6,000 nucleotides of DNA, from the NCBI GenBank assembly GCA_937128785.1, contig CAKZMS010000065.1, positions 1-6,000 of the forward strand. Direction: 5' to 3'. Below the pieces are notes generated by a model. It made no database searches. It saw only the letters and a program-made list of their open reading frames with translations, and was not told the origin of the DNA. Numbering within the stretch: the stretch's first letter is position 1; every line of letters begins with the position of its first letter. A program made the position numbers and the translations under genes. Positions 1-5,980 of the stretch are shown piece after piece. Source of the DNA: an uncultured Opitutaceae bacterium (lineage in GTDB: Bacteria > Verrucomicrobiota > Verrucomicrobiia > Opitutales > Opitutaceae).

Positions 1-1
1 G

Positions 2-241
2 GTGGTCTGGGCCACCCAGGTATTGGAAACACTGGCACGTAAAGGAGTGCCGACCCGGGCGGAGGTGACGGACGCGGCACTGTCGCAGCGGGCCGATTGC
101 GTGATGCTCAACAAGGGACGTTTCACCAATGAAGCGGTGCACCTTTTGAATCGTATCCTCCGACGCATGCAACGCTTGCAGGAACGCAACAGCGTGGTGC
201 GACCGGCCTGGCGTGATGCGGAAGATCTTCGCATGGGCTGA
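2..241 (+). CDS. pyk: Pyruvate kinase, C-terminal part (5' end outside the window)
   Basis: This is the last 79 codons of a pyruvate kinase, the glycolytic enzyme that transfers phosphate from phosphoenolpyruvate to ADP in the cytoplasm. The end of the catalytic barrel is recognisable: WATQVLETL, then [10 protein letters not shown], then DCVMLNKG. In most pyruvate kinases the last motif reads DCVMLSGETAKG; here it reads [11 protein letters not shown]. The protein then ends after a basic helix ([10 protein letters not shown]) and about 20 more residues. The roughly 120-residue C-terminal domain, which carries effector binding in the usual enzymes, is therefore absent. I recall a short LNKG-type subfamily with this architecture, so this is probably natural rather than a truncation. 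The reading frame enters from before base 1, so the true start is not visible and the GTG at 2 is not a start. The stop is at 239-241, and the gene converges on the HPr gene. Confidence 0.88.
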   Translation: MVWATQVLETLARKGVPTRAEVTDAALSQRADCVMLNKGRFTNEAVHLLNRILRRMQRLQERNSVVRPAWRDAEDLRMG

Positions 242-330
242 TTCCACCGATGGTGAGGAATCTCGCGCCGCAAAATCAGACGGCCGGGGGCCCGAGGTAG
301 CACTCCGGGCGGAGGCCGACGAAAGCGGAC

Positions 331-633
331 TCAGGCCTCGTCGAACTTTCGTTCGAAGAGCTGCTCGAGTTCGTTGAGCATCGACTCAGCATCTTCACCG
401 GTCACATGGAAGCGGACCTGTGAACCTTTACCGGCGGCCAACATCATGAGCCCCATGATGCTCTTGCCGTTCACCTGCTCATCATCCTTCTCCACCATAA
501 CCTCGGCGGAGAACTTGTTGGTTACGCGCACAATCATGGCGGCAGGACGGGCATGGATCCCCATTTTGTTCTGCACTTCGAGCTCGCGAGTGAGCTGGGC
601 GCCGTTGTCGGCGGTATCAGACGAATCGGACAT
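331..633 (-). CDS. ptsH: HPr family phosphocarrier protein
   Basis: A 100-residue HPr, the small cytosolic phosphocarrier of the PEP:sugar phosphotransferase system. The active-site motif GIHARPAA places the phosphorylatable histidine at residue 27. The regulatory-serine motif NGKSIMGLMML places the serine at residue 58. Both lie 12 residues beyond the canonical His15 and Ser46, so the fold is intact with a 12-residue polar N-terminal extension (MSDSSDTADN...). The C-terminal helix ends LNELEQLFERKFDEA. Keeping the serine suggests control by an HPr kinase/phosphorylase, possibly in an incomplete PTS; no EI, EII or HPr kinase gene is in the window. The ATG at 631-633 is the only sensible start. 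A GGAG lies 12 bases upstream, rather far, inside a leader inverted repeat. The gene converges on pyk and diverges from kdsB, with a 74-base gap before kdsB. Confidence 0.93.
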   Translation of the reverse strand: MSDSSDTADNGAQLTRELEVQNKMGIHARPAAMIVRVTNKFSAEVMVEKDDEQVNGKSIMGLMMLAAGKGSQVRFHVTGEDAESMLNELEQLFERKFDEA

Positions 634-675
634 GAGTTGCTCAGGCTCCGAAGGCGCAGGGCGGCTTGCAACTCA
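633..675 (-). promoter_or_regulatory. Inverted repeat in the HPr leader, abutting the start codon
   Basis: On the plus strand TGAGTTGC (633-640) is mirrored exactly by GCAACTCA (668-675), with 27 bases between. In the HPr mRNA the downstream arm runs directly into the AUG, and the only SD-like GGAG would lie in the loop beside a UUCG. If it folds, the stem base would cover the start codon and could modulate translation. It could instead be a DNA operator in the divergent HPr/kdsB gap. The repeat is directly visible; the role is inferred. Confidence 0.4.
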
Positions 676-707
676 AAAACCGATCGTCCAGCGTCTCGGT
701 CGTCTCC

Positions 708-1451
708 ATGCCCGAAACCGCCATAATTGTCCCGTGTCGACTCGAATCTAGCCGCTTCCCGCGCAAGCTTTTACATGAAATCCACGGTGTGCGCCTCCCG
801 TTGTGGGTGGCGCGGCGGCTTCGGGCTCAAACTCCGGAGTTTCCCCTTTGGTTTGCCGTGGCTGACCCGCTGTTGGCTACTCCTTTGCAGTCCGAGGGCT
901 TTCAAACTCTACTCACGCGGGCGGATCACACGAGCGGCACCGATCGTCTGGCGGAGGCCAACCAGAAGGTGCAGGCGGACCGGGTGATCAACGTGCAAGC
1001 GGACGAACCACTCGTCACCGCAGGGCAGATCCGCAAATTGGCCAAGCTCATCAGTGGTGATGTGGCGATGGCGACCCTGGCCACTCCATTCAAGCGCGTC
1101 GTCGATTTCTACGATGCCAATCAAGTGAAGGTGGTCATGCGCCGGGACGGCCGGGCGCTGTATTTCTCGCGTTCGCGCATGCCGTTTCCCCGGGACCTGG
1201 GCCTCACCATTGAGGACGATTGGGTGGAAAGCCACCCCTGCCGGAAGCATCTGGGACTCTACGCCTACCAAGCCGACCTGTTGGCCAAGTTCGCGACGCT
1301 GCCGCCGGGCGAATTGGAACAGATCGAAAAGCTGGAACAGCTGCGGGTGCTGGAAAATGGCTACGACATCGCGGTCGGACTCACTGACGAGCCCAGCATT
1401 GGCATCGATACCCCGAAGGACGCGGAAAAGTTCGCGCAGTTGCTAGGGTGA
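708..1451 (+). CDS. kdsB: 3-deoxy-manno-octulosonate cytidylyltransferase (CMP-Kdo synthetase)
   Basis: KdsB activates Kdo with CTP to CMP-Kdo and pyrophosphate in the cytoplasm, for addition to lipid A in lipopolysaccharide. The 247-residue product matches the family's usual length of about 250. Motifs in order: IIVPCRLESSRFPRKLL (6-22; family form IPARLxSTRLPxKxL), the nucleotide-binding loop; SGTDRLAEA (76-84); NVQADEPL (95-102; usually NVQGDEPL, so Gly to Ala here), with a probable metal-binding Asp99; ALYFSRSRMPFPRD (150-163); HLGLYAYQADLLAKF (181-195); LEQIEKLEQLRVLENG (203-218); and GIDTPKD (232-238), with a second probable metal ligand Asp234. I chose the ATG at 708 because the family motif begins five residues later. 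A TTG at 666 would add 14 unrelated residues and overlap the HPr leader repeat. No clear Shine-Dalgarno sequence is visible. The gene is divergent from HPr and convergent with the GNAT gene. Confidence 0.95.
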   Translation: MPETAIIVPCRLESSRFPRKLLHEIHGVRLPLWVARRLRAQTPEFPLWFAVADPLLATPLQSEGFQTLLTRADHTSGTDRLAEANQKVQADRVINVQADEPLVTAGQIRKLAKLISGDVAMATLATPFKRVVDFYDANQVKVVMRRDGRALYFSRSRMPFPRDLGLTIEDDWVESHPCRKHLGLYAYQADLLAKFATLPPGELEQIEKLEQLRVLENGYDIAVGLTDEPSIGIDTPKDAEKFAQLLG

Positions 1452-1707
1452 TGTTTCTCCGGCTTCCGCCTCGGGGTTCCCATGTCGCCGAATTCAACAG
1501 TCGGGGAAGGCATGCGGGAATTCACCCGCCTCGGCCTTCGGTTACATCGTGACGTCTGACGCTTCCTGATCTGGGTCCGGTGTAAGACTTCGGTGATCAG
1601 AGTGATCCCGACCGCCACCGTTAACCGAGATTGGACTCCAGGCCCCCGACGGCAGGGCGCCCGCAGGTGGCGACAACGGAGCCGTTACCTCAACCCCGCG
1701 GGCACTA

Positions 1708-2556
1708 TCAGATATGAAAATTTCCGGAAGAGATATACACCTTGAATTGGGATTGGGCGGGTTTGAAACCGATCTTGGTGTAGAGGCTGATTGCCATGGG
1801 GGATGAATGCAGCACTCCCATTTCGTAACCTTGGTCGCGGGCGAAATGCAGTGCCGTCAACGTAAGCAGACGGGCGAGGCCCCGGCCCCGGGCTTCGGGT
1901 CGAGTGGATACTCCGTAGATTCCGGCGACGCCGTCATCGAGATTGAGCAGTGCTTTGGCCATAGGTTGGCCATCCTGCCATGCGGCCCAGCACTGGATGG
2001 GTGAACCCCGTGCCCCCACCTCAAACGCCTGCAGGAATTTTCGCATGAGGGGGCGATCGGCGGCAGCCACGTCCCAGCGCCACGAAACCAAATCGAGCAG
2101 GGCGTTGACCTCCGCCCCGGGAGAAGCCGCGCGAATTTCCCAACCCGATGGAAGCCGATCGGGCGGGGGCAGTTCCGAGAGGTCGGCCCACATGCCCTCG
2201 ACGGTTTCCGCAAGGGCAAAGTCCCGTTGCTGCAGCACCGCGGGCAGGCCCGGAGGACTGGATGGATGGACTATCCAAGTTATCGGCACCTCCCGGGAGG
2301 CATATGAATCGATGATGTGATCGACGGCGGTCTCGATTTGGTCGGCCGGGGTTTGAAACCTGATGACCGAGTTATAGGGCATGGAGGAGATGGGGGTCTC
2401 AAACCACCTGGCCCCGTGTCGATCATGCAGCTGACAGTCCTCTCCCCGACCAAATCGTGACCAAAGCCCCCAAAAATTACCCTCCAAGGCGGCCTTCGCC
2501 TCGGCGGCTCGGGGCAGTCTGGTTTTGTGGAAGGAGTCGGTCGGTTTCGGGGTCAC
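1708..2556 (-). CDS. GNAT family N-acetyltransferase
   Basis: A 282-residue protein with a C-terminal GNAT fold, which transfers an acetyl group from acetyl-CoA to an amine. Motif A is GIYGVSTRPEARGRGLARLL (212-231); its R-x-x-G-x-A pyrophosphate loop is R223 to A228. Motif B follows as SSPMAISLYTKIGFK (251-265), with the Tyr and IGF typical of this superfamily. Residues 1-140 form an N-terminal region (PITWIVHPSS..., GMWADL...) like the front half of two-domain GNATs; it has no acetyl-CoA loop and may be degenerate. The substrate cannot be told from sequence. The start is GTG at 2554-2556; GTGA overlaps the TGA of carA by 4 bases, which implies cotranscription and probably translational coupling. 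The next in-frame ATG (residue 59) would remove part of the N-terminal domain. A link to carbamoyl phosphate, arginine or pyrimidine metabolism is suggested only by position. Confidence 0.85.
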   Translation of the reverse strand: MTPKPTDSFHKTRLPRAAEAKAALEGNFWGLWSRFGRGEDCQLHDRHGARWFETPISSMPYNSVIRFQTPADQIETAVDHIIDSYASREVPITWIVHPSSPPGLPAVLQQRDFALAETVEGMWADLSELPPPDRLPSGWEIRAASPGAEVNALLDLVSWRWDVAAADRPLMRKFLQAFEVGARGSPIQCWAAWQDGQPMAKALLNLDDGVAGIYGVSTRPEARGRGLARLLTLTALHFARDQGYEMGVLHSSPMAISLYTKIGFKPAQSQFKVYISSGNFHI

Positions 2557-3725
2557 ACCTTACCGGCCAAGCGCTCGGAAATCAGATTGTAGAAATCCTG
2601 AAACAGGGGATCGGCGTCGTTGGGGCCGGGGGCGGCCTCGGGGTGGTATTGCACCGAAAAGACCGGCAGTTCCTTGTGACGCAGGCCTTCGACCGTTTGG
2701 TCGTTGAGATTGATCTCGGTCACGATGCCGCCACCTGCCTCGATGCTTTTGGGGTCGGTGGCGAAGCCGTGGTTCTGGGCCGTGATCGAAACCCGACCCG
2801 TTTCCAGGTTCTTGACCGGCTGATTGCCGCCGCGGTGGCCGAACTTCAGTTTGAAGGTCGATCCCCCCAGCGCGTGGGTGAGCATCTGGTGGCCGAGGCA
2901 GATGCCAAAGGTGGGCAGTTCCGGAATGAGATCCATCACCGTGCGATGCATATATTCGAGCGCCGCCGGGTCTCCGGGACCATTGGACAGGAACAGGCCA
3001 TCGGGGGAATATTCCTTGATCATCTCGGCTGAAGCGGTGGCGGGGAAGACCTGCACGTCGAACCCGTGACGGATGAGCTTGCGGAAGATCGTGTATTTGG
3101 CGCCGAGATCGAAGGCGGCCACGCGGAAGCGTTGGGGCATCTCGGGGTGGGCGCCCAAGCTCGTACCCGTCGGCAAGTAGGGCGGATTGAAGCGGGAGGC
3201 ATCGTCGGCCCCCCAGATAAAGGGCTCTTTGCAGGTGACGTCCTTCACGTAGTCACTGCCGGCGATGTCTTCCCAGCTCCGGGCCCGTTCCACAGCGGCC
3301 TCATCGGAGATCGGCAGGGTGCTGATGCAGCACTTCATTGCCCCATCCACCCGAAGCTTCTTGGTCAGCGTACGGGTGTCGATTTCGCTGATGCCGGGAA
3401 TGCCGTGCTTGGTGAGATATTCGGGCAGGGTCTGCTGGGACCGCCAATTCGAGGCGATGGGGGAGAGTTCCCGCACGACAAACCCCGAGCACATGGGGGC
3501 GGCGGCTTCCTCGTCCTCTCCGGTGATTCCGTAGTTGCCGATTTGCGAGGCCGTCATCGTGACGATTTGGCCAAAATAGGAAGGATCGGTTAGAATTTCC
3601 TGGTAGCCGGTCATCGATGTGTTGAACACACATTCTCCGGCCACGGTGGCGTCGGCGCCAAAGGCTATGCCGTGAAAAACTGAACCATCTTCGAGAGCTA
3701 GGACCGCGGGCTTGTGGGTGGGCAT
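2553..3725 (-). CDS. carA: Carbamoyl-phosphate synthase small (glutaminase) subunit
   Basis: CarA hydrolyses glutamine and channels ammonia to CarB, which makes carbamoyl phosphate for pyrimidines and arginine. The 390-residue product is close to the usual 380 or so. The N-terminal small-chain domain covers about residues 5-150 (LALEDGSVFHG, FNTSMTGYQEILTDPSY, GIPGISEIDTRTLTKKLR). A class I glutamine amidotransferase domain follows from about 200 to 385: SNGPGDP, then the nucleophile elbow FGICLGHQ with Cys276, then QYHPEAAPGP with His361 and Glu363, completing the catalytic triad. All key residues are present. The ATG at 3723-3725 puts the first family motif a few residues in; an upstream TTG at 3774-3776 would add 17 basic, Ser-rich residues with no family counterpart. 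The stop overlaps the downstream GNAT start. carB is not in the window. The 66-base gap to the upstream kinase remnant shows no convincing promoter. Confidence 0.97.
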   Translation of the reverse strand: MPTHKPAVLALEDGSVFHGIAFGADATVAGECVFNTSMTGYQEILTDPSYFGQIVTMTASQIGNYGITGEDEEAAAPMCSGFVVRELSPIASNWRSQQTLPEYLTKHGIPGISEIDTRTLTKKLRVDGAMKCCISTLPISDEAAVERARSWEDIAGSDYVKDVTCKEPFIWGADDASRFNPPYLPTGTSLGAHPEMPQRFRVAAFDLGAKYTIFRKLIRHGFDVQVFPATASAEMIKEYSPDGLFLSNGPGDPAALEYMHRTVMDLIPELPTFGICLGHQMLTHALGGSTFKLKFGHRGGNQPVKNLETGRVSITAQNHGFATDPKSIEAGGGIVTEINLNDQTVEGLRHKELPVFSVQYHPEAAPGPNDADPLFQDFYNLISERLAGKV

Positions 3726-3791
3726 TAAAGTCGAACGAAAACTCGCGGAACGCCGACTGCCAAGGGATTTTCGCAATCCGAGCGAATTCGG

Positions 3792-4271
3792 CTACATTTC
3801 ACCCCTAAAAGCGGACTGAAGGATGCTTTTGAGCTCCTCGGCGCGAATGGGCTTGCTCAAATAGTCATCCATGCCGGCGGCGATGCATTGTTCGCGGTCC
3901 CCGACCATGGCTGAGGCCGTCAAAGCTACGATCGGCAGCGTCCGGGAGTCGTTACCTGCCTCACCGGCGCGCTCATTGCAGTCGAGAATGCGAATGACCC
4001 CGTCCGGATCATGCGGATCAAACAGCATCAGTCCCAAAGGTGACTGCTCCCAGATGGCCGCGGCCCGAAAGTCTCGCCGCAGGCTCATGGAGATGACGCT
4101 GTGTCGCCAGCGCCAGCAGGCCAGCAGCGCCAGTATGCCCAATGCGAGGATCAGGCCGAGCGATACCGGATCTGCCCCGTTCCGCATCACCAGAGCCGCA
4201 ACCAGCGTGACCACGGCGATGGCGGTGCAAAGCACGGCGGTGGGGTTGGGGCGGGTAAGATGGGGAGGCAT
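3792..4271 (-). CDS. Internally deleted hybrid sensor histidine kinase remnant (two TM segments, half PAS, half receiver)
   Basis: With the ATG at 4269-4271 this encodes 159 residues. Two hydrophobic segments come first (about 11-29 and 35-53, joined by RNGADP), then a short basic linker. From about 66 to 102 the sequence is the start of a PAS domain: AIWEQSPLGLMLFD...VIRILDCNERA. It then switches to the second half of a receiver domain: TLPIVALTASAM and AAGMDDYLSKPI, with the conserved Thr118 and Lys140. The rest of the PAS, the HisKA and ATPase domains, and the front half of the receiver with its acidic pocket and phosphorylated Asp are all missing. The frame is open, so a short membrane protein could be made, but it cannot be a kinase and cannot be phosphorylated normally. 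An ATG at 4292 or TTG at 4400 could extend it, but those residues look non-coding. It lies just upstream of carA on the same strand. It may equally be annotated as a pseudogene. Confidence 0.68.
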   Translation of the reverse strand: MPPHLTRPNPTAVLCTAIAVVTLVAALVMRNGADPVSLGLILALGILALLACWRWRHSVISMSLRRDFRAAAIWEQSPLGLMLFDPHDPDGVIRILDCNERAGEAGNDSRTLPIVALTASAMVGDREQCIAAGMDDYLSKPIRAEELKSILQSAFRGEM

Positions 4272-4380
4272 CCTAGCCGTGATGCTGCCCATTAACGGTG
4301 TCGGCTGGCAACCCGGCAATTTGCCGATGTCTGGGAGGTTAGAATCGGCCGCCGGCAATTTTGCGGGTTCCGCCGTCAAT

Positions 4381-4409
4381 TTGACAACGTCCAAGGGCAA
4401 CCCTAACTG
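4381..4409 (+). promoter_or_regulatory. Possible kamA promoter (consensus -35, weak -10)
   Basis: TTGACA at 4381-4386 is a perfect sigma-70 -35 hexamer in the divergent gap before kamA. At 17-base spacing the -10 position (4404-4409) reads TAACTG, a poor match. Transcription from here would begin almost at the kamA ATG (4421), giving a very short leader, which fits the lack of a Shine-Dalgarno sequence. The evidence is only the hexamer and its location. Confidence 0.25.
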
Positions 4410-4420
4410 GGCTTTTGCAG

Positions 4421-5611
4421 ATGAGTTATATTGAAGACAGATCCGAATGGTATGAGGGGCAGGGGCACTGGCAGCACGTGCCCGCAGAGCAGTGGCAGGA
4501 CTGGATCTGGCAGCTGAAGAATCGCATCACCACCCGGGAGCAGCTCGAGCAGTTCATGACGCTCACGCCCGACGAAAAGGCTGGCGTGGCGTTTGCGGGC
4601 AAGAAACTGGCTCTCTCCATCACCCCTTACTTTTTCAACCTGATTGATCGGGATGATCCCAACTGCCCCATCCGCTTGCAGATGATTCCGCGGGAGGGTG
4701 AGACCAAGGTTTCGTCGGGAGAGATGTTGGATTCGTTGGGTGAGGATGAACATTCGCCGGTGCCGGGCATCGTCCACCGCTATCCTGACCGGGTGCTGTT
4801 TCTCGTCACCGATCGCTGTGCCGCCTACTGCCGGTATTGCACGCGCAGCCGGCTCGTCTCCAACGCGCAGGACTACAATTTCCACCCCGAATACGAGCAG
4901 GGTCTGCGCTACATCGAATCCCATCCCGAGGTGCGCGACGTGCTTCTCTCCGGGGGAGATCCGCTCCTGCTGTCGGATCGCAAACTTGAGCACCTGCTCG
5001 CGCGACTACGGGAAATCCCCCACGTCGAGTTTATCCGGATCGGCTCCCGCATTCCGGTATTTCTGCCGCAGCGGATCACGCCGAAGTTGACCGAGATTTT
5101 TAAGAAATACGGCCCCATCTGGATGAGTATTCACGTGAATCATCCTCGCGAAGCGACCGCTGAGCTGAAAGCGGCTTGTGATCGTCTGGCCTTTGCCGGC
5201 GTGCCCCTGGGCAACCAAAGTGTCCTGCTGGCGGGGGTGAACGACGACGCCGAGGTGATGAAATCACTGGTTCACCGGCTTCTCCGCATGCGCGTCCGTC
5301 CCTATTACCTCTATCAGATGGATCTGATCACAGGCGGCTCTCACTTCAAGGTGGATGTCCGCAAGGGGATGGAGATTATCAAGTCCCTGCGGGGTCACAC
5401 CACAGGTTATGCTGTGCCCCAATATGTTATCGACGCCCCCGGGGGAGGGGGAAAAGTCCCGATCAATCCCGATTACATCGAGAGCATTACCGACGAGGAG
5501 GTGGTTTTCCGAAATTTTGAAGGTAACACCCATCGATATCCCTTGGGAGGGGCGGTATCGGTAAATACCCCCGCGGCCGATCCCGGTTATGGCCTGATCG
5601 ACGCCAGTTGA
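4421..5611 (+). CDS. kamA: Lysine 2,3-aminomutase (radical SAM, PLP-dependent)
   Basis: A 396-residue enzyme predicted to convert L-lysine to L-beta-lysine using a [4Fe-4S] cluster, S-adenosylmethionine and pyridoxal phosphate. The cluster motif CAAYCRYC gives Cys133, Cys137 and Cys140. Arg142 follows in CTRSR, at the position that binds the substrate carboxylate. SGGDP (177-181) is the SAM-binding segment. Asp301 (YQMDL) and Asp338 (VIDAPGG) match the two aspartates that bind the lysine side-chain amine, and Lys345 (GGGGK) is the PLP lysine. From memory of the Clostridium subterminale enzyme (C125, C129, C132, R134, D293, D330, K337), every site is shifted by exactly +8. The aspartates favour lysine over glutamate as substrate. 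The length and C-terminal tail fit KamA/AblA better than the shorter EpmB that modifies EF-P. The start is the ATG at 4421; a TTG at 4415 is less likely. No Shine-Dalgarno is evident. No ablB or epmA is identifiable beside it. Confidence 0.95.
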   Translation: MSYIEDRSEWYEGQGHWQHVPAEQWQDWIWQLKNRITTREQLEQFMTLTPDEKAGVAFAGKKLALSITPYFFNLIDRDDPNCPIRLQMIPREGETKVSSGEMLDSLGEDEHSPVPGIVHRYPDRVLFLVTDRCAAYCRYCTRSRLVSNAQDYNFHPEYEQGLRYIESHPEVRDVLLSGGDPLLLSDRKLEHLLARLREIPHVEFIRIGSRIPVFLPQRITPKLTEIFKKYGPIWMSIHVNHPREATAELKAACDRLAFAGVPLGNQSVLLAGVNDDAEVMKSLVHRLLRMRVRPYYLYQMDLITGGSHFKVDVRKGMEIIKSLRGHTTGYAVPQYVIDAPGGGGKVPINPDYIESITDEEVVFRNFEGNTHRYPLGGAVSVNTPAADPGYGLIDAS

Positions 5612-5675
5612 GGCATCTTTCGGGATATCCTTAAGCTATTCAAGTGCAGCATAATATGAATGCTGTGGTCCTGCG

Positions 5676-5701
5676 GATGAAAAAATTTTATCTTTTTCAT
5701 C
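5676..5701 (+). terminator. AT-rich inverted repeat 65 bases after kamA
   Basis: GATGAAAAA (5676-5684) is mirrored exactly by TTTTTCATC (5693-5701) around an 8-base loop, followed by CTAATATTTT. This is the first strong inverted repeat after the kamA stop and could end or protect its transcript. The stem is A/T-rich and there is no clean T-run after it, so termination is only a possibility. Confidence 0.3.
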
Positions 5702-5789
5702 TAATATTTTGAGCGTATTCGTGCACGTGGCGTCTACCCCATTGCAGATTATAGCGCCGTTAGAGATTCAACCTCGGTTGAGGGTCTAC

Positions 5790-5808
5790 GGTTTGCTTGG
5801 TGTTAGGT
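5790..5808 (+). repeat. 19-bp direct repeat, copy 1
   Basis: GGTTTGCTTGGTGTTAGGT is identical to the sequence at 5957-5975, 167 bp downstream. Both copies are followed at once by a similar GC-rich hairpin (after CAT or AT), so the repeated unit is about 45-50 bp: a constant block plus a hairpin. The sequences before the two copies are unrelated. Confidence 0.85.
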
Positions 5809-5811
5809 CAT

Positions 5812-5840
5812 AAGGGGCGCCCTCAACGGGGCGTCCCTTT
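5812..5840 (+). terminator. GC-rich hairpin after repeat copy 1, terminator-like
   Basis: AAGGGGCGCCC (5812-5822) pairs with GGGCGTCCCTT (5829-5839) over 11 bp with one G-T wobble, around the loop TCAACG. The 3' side ends in CCCTTT and then AGCTTT, a short T-rich tail. This has the form of an intrinsic terminator. The 3' arm can alternatively pair downstream: GTCCCTT (5833-5839) with AAGGGGC (5847-5853), 7 bp with one wobble, so two folds compete. Confidence 0.55.
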
Positions 5841-5895
5841 AGCTTTAAGGGGCTGCTTTCAACCGATGGATCACTTTTTCCGCAAAAGCGGTGAG

Positions 5896-5955
5896 AAATT
5901 TTGAACGAATCCTCCGGAGGCTCCGTCTATCATATCGTTCAAGGTTTAGTTTTTT
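5896..5955 (+). ncRNA. Long stem-loop followed by T6; candidate structured RNA end
   Basis: Bases 5896-5908 pair with 5935-5947 over 13 bp (eight perfect pairs TTGAACGA/TCGTTCAA, two G-T wobbles, three A-T). Inside lies the perfect palindrome CCTCCGGAGG (5911-5920), and CGGA/TCCG (5915-5918 and 5922-5925) can form an inner stem. AG-TTTTTT (5948-5955) follows directly, as at an intrinsic terminator. No start codon sits at useful spacing after the GGAGG, so it does not look like a ribosome binding site. Whether it is transcribed is unknown. Confidence 0.4.
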
Positions 5956-5956
5956 A

Positions 5957-5975
5957 GGTTTGCTTGGTGTTAGGT
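5957..5975 (+). repeat. 19-bp direct repeat, copy 2
   Basis: This is an exact second copy of the motif at 5790-5808. It begins one base after the T-run that closes the long stem-loop at 5896-5955. The following bases, ATAAAGGGCG, parallel CATAAGGGGCG in copy 1. Confidence 0.85.
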
Positions 5976-5980
5976 ATAAA

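Noticed and set aside
290..310. Bidirectional terminator between convergent pyk and HPr (GCCCGAG/CTCCGGGC)
   Set aside because: The stem is seven pairs with a bulge and has no T-run on either side; in GC-rich sequence this is close to chance.
1452..1707. Terminators in the kdsB/GNAT gap: GCGGG-AATTCA-CCCGC (1514-1529) and GCCCGC/GCGGGC (1659-1703)
   Set aside because: The first is a 5-bp stem with no T-run; the second has a 33-base loop. Neither is convincing, and no reading frame in the gap looks coding.
2457..3593. Long plus-strand open frames opposite carA (2457-3032 and 3066-3593)
   Set aside because: They are antisense shadows of a strongly conserved gene in GC-rich DNA; their translations show no domain and their starts have no signals.
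3726..3776. Upstream TTG start for carA adding 17 residues
   Set aside because: The extra residues are basic and Ser-rich with no counterpart in CarA, and the ATG at 3725 starts just before the first conserved motif.
4272..4400. TTG start at 4400 (or ATG at 4292) for the kinase remnant
   Set aside because: The added residues have no recognisable domain, precede the first membrane segment by an unusually long stretch, and would run the gene almost onto the kamA start.
4403..4993. Minus-strand open frame of 196 codons opposite kamA
   Set aside because: It is antisense to the conserved KamA sequence and its translation has no recognisable family features.
5790..5975. Integron attC sites, because GTTAGGT in both repeat copies fits the GTTRRRY core
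   Set aside because: No complementary RYYYAAC partner lies at attC distance. The nearest match (ATTCAAC, 5766-5772) is too close and does not pair with GTTAGGT beyond AAC/GTT. No cassette ORF or integrase is present.
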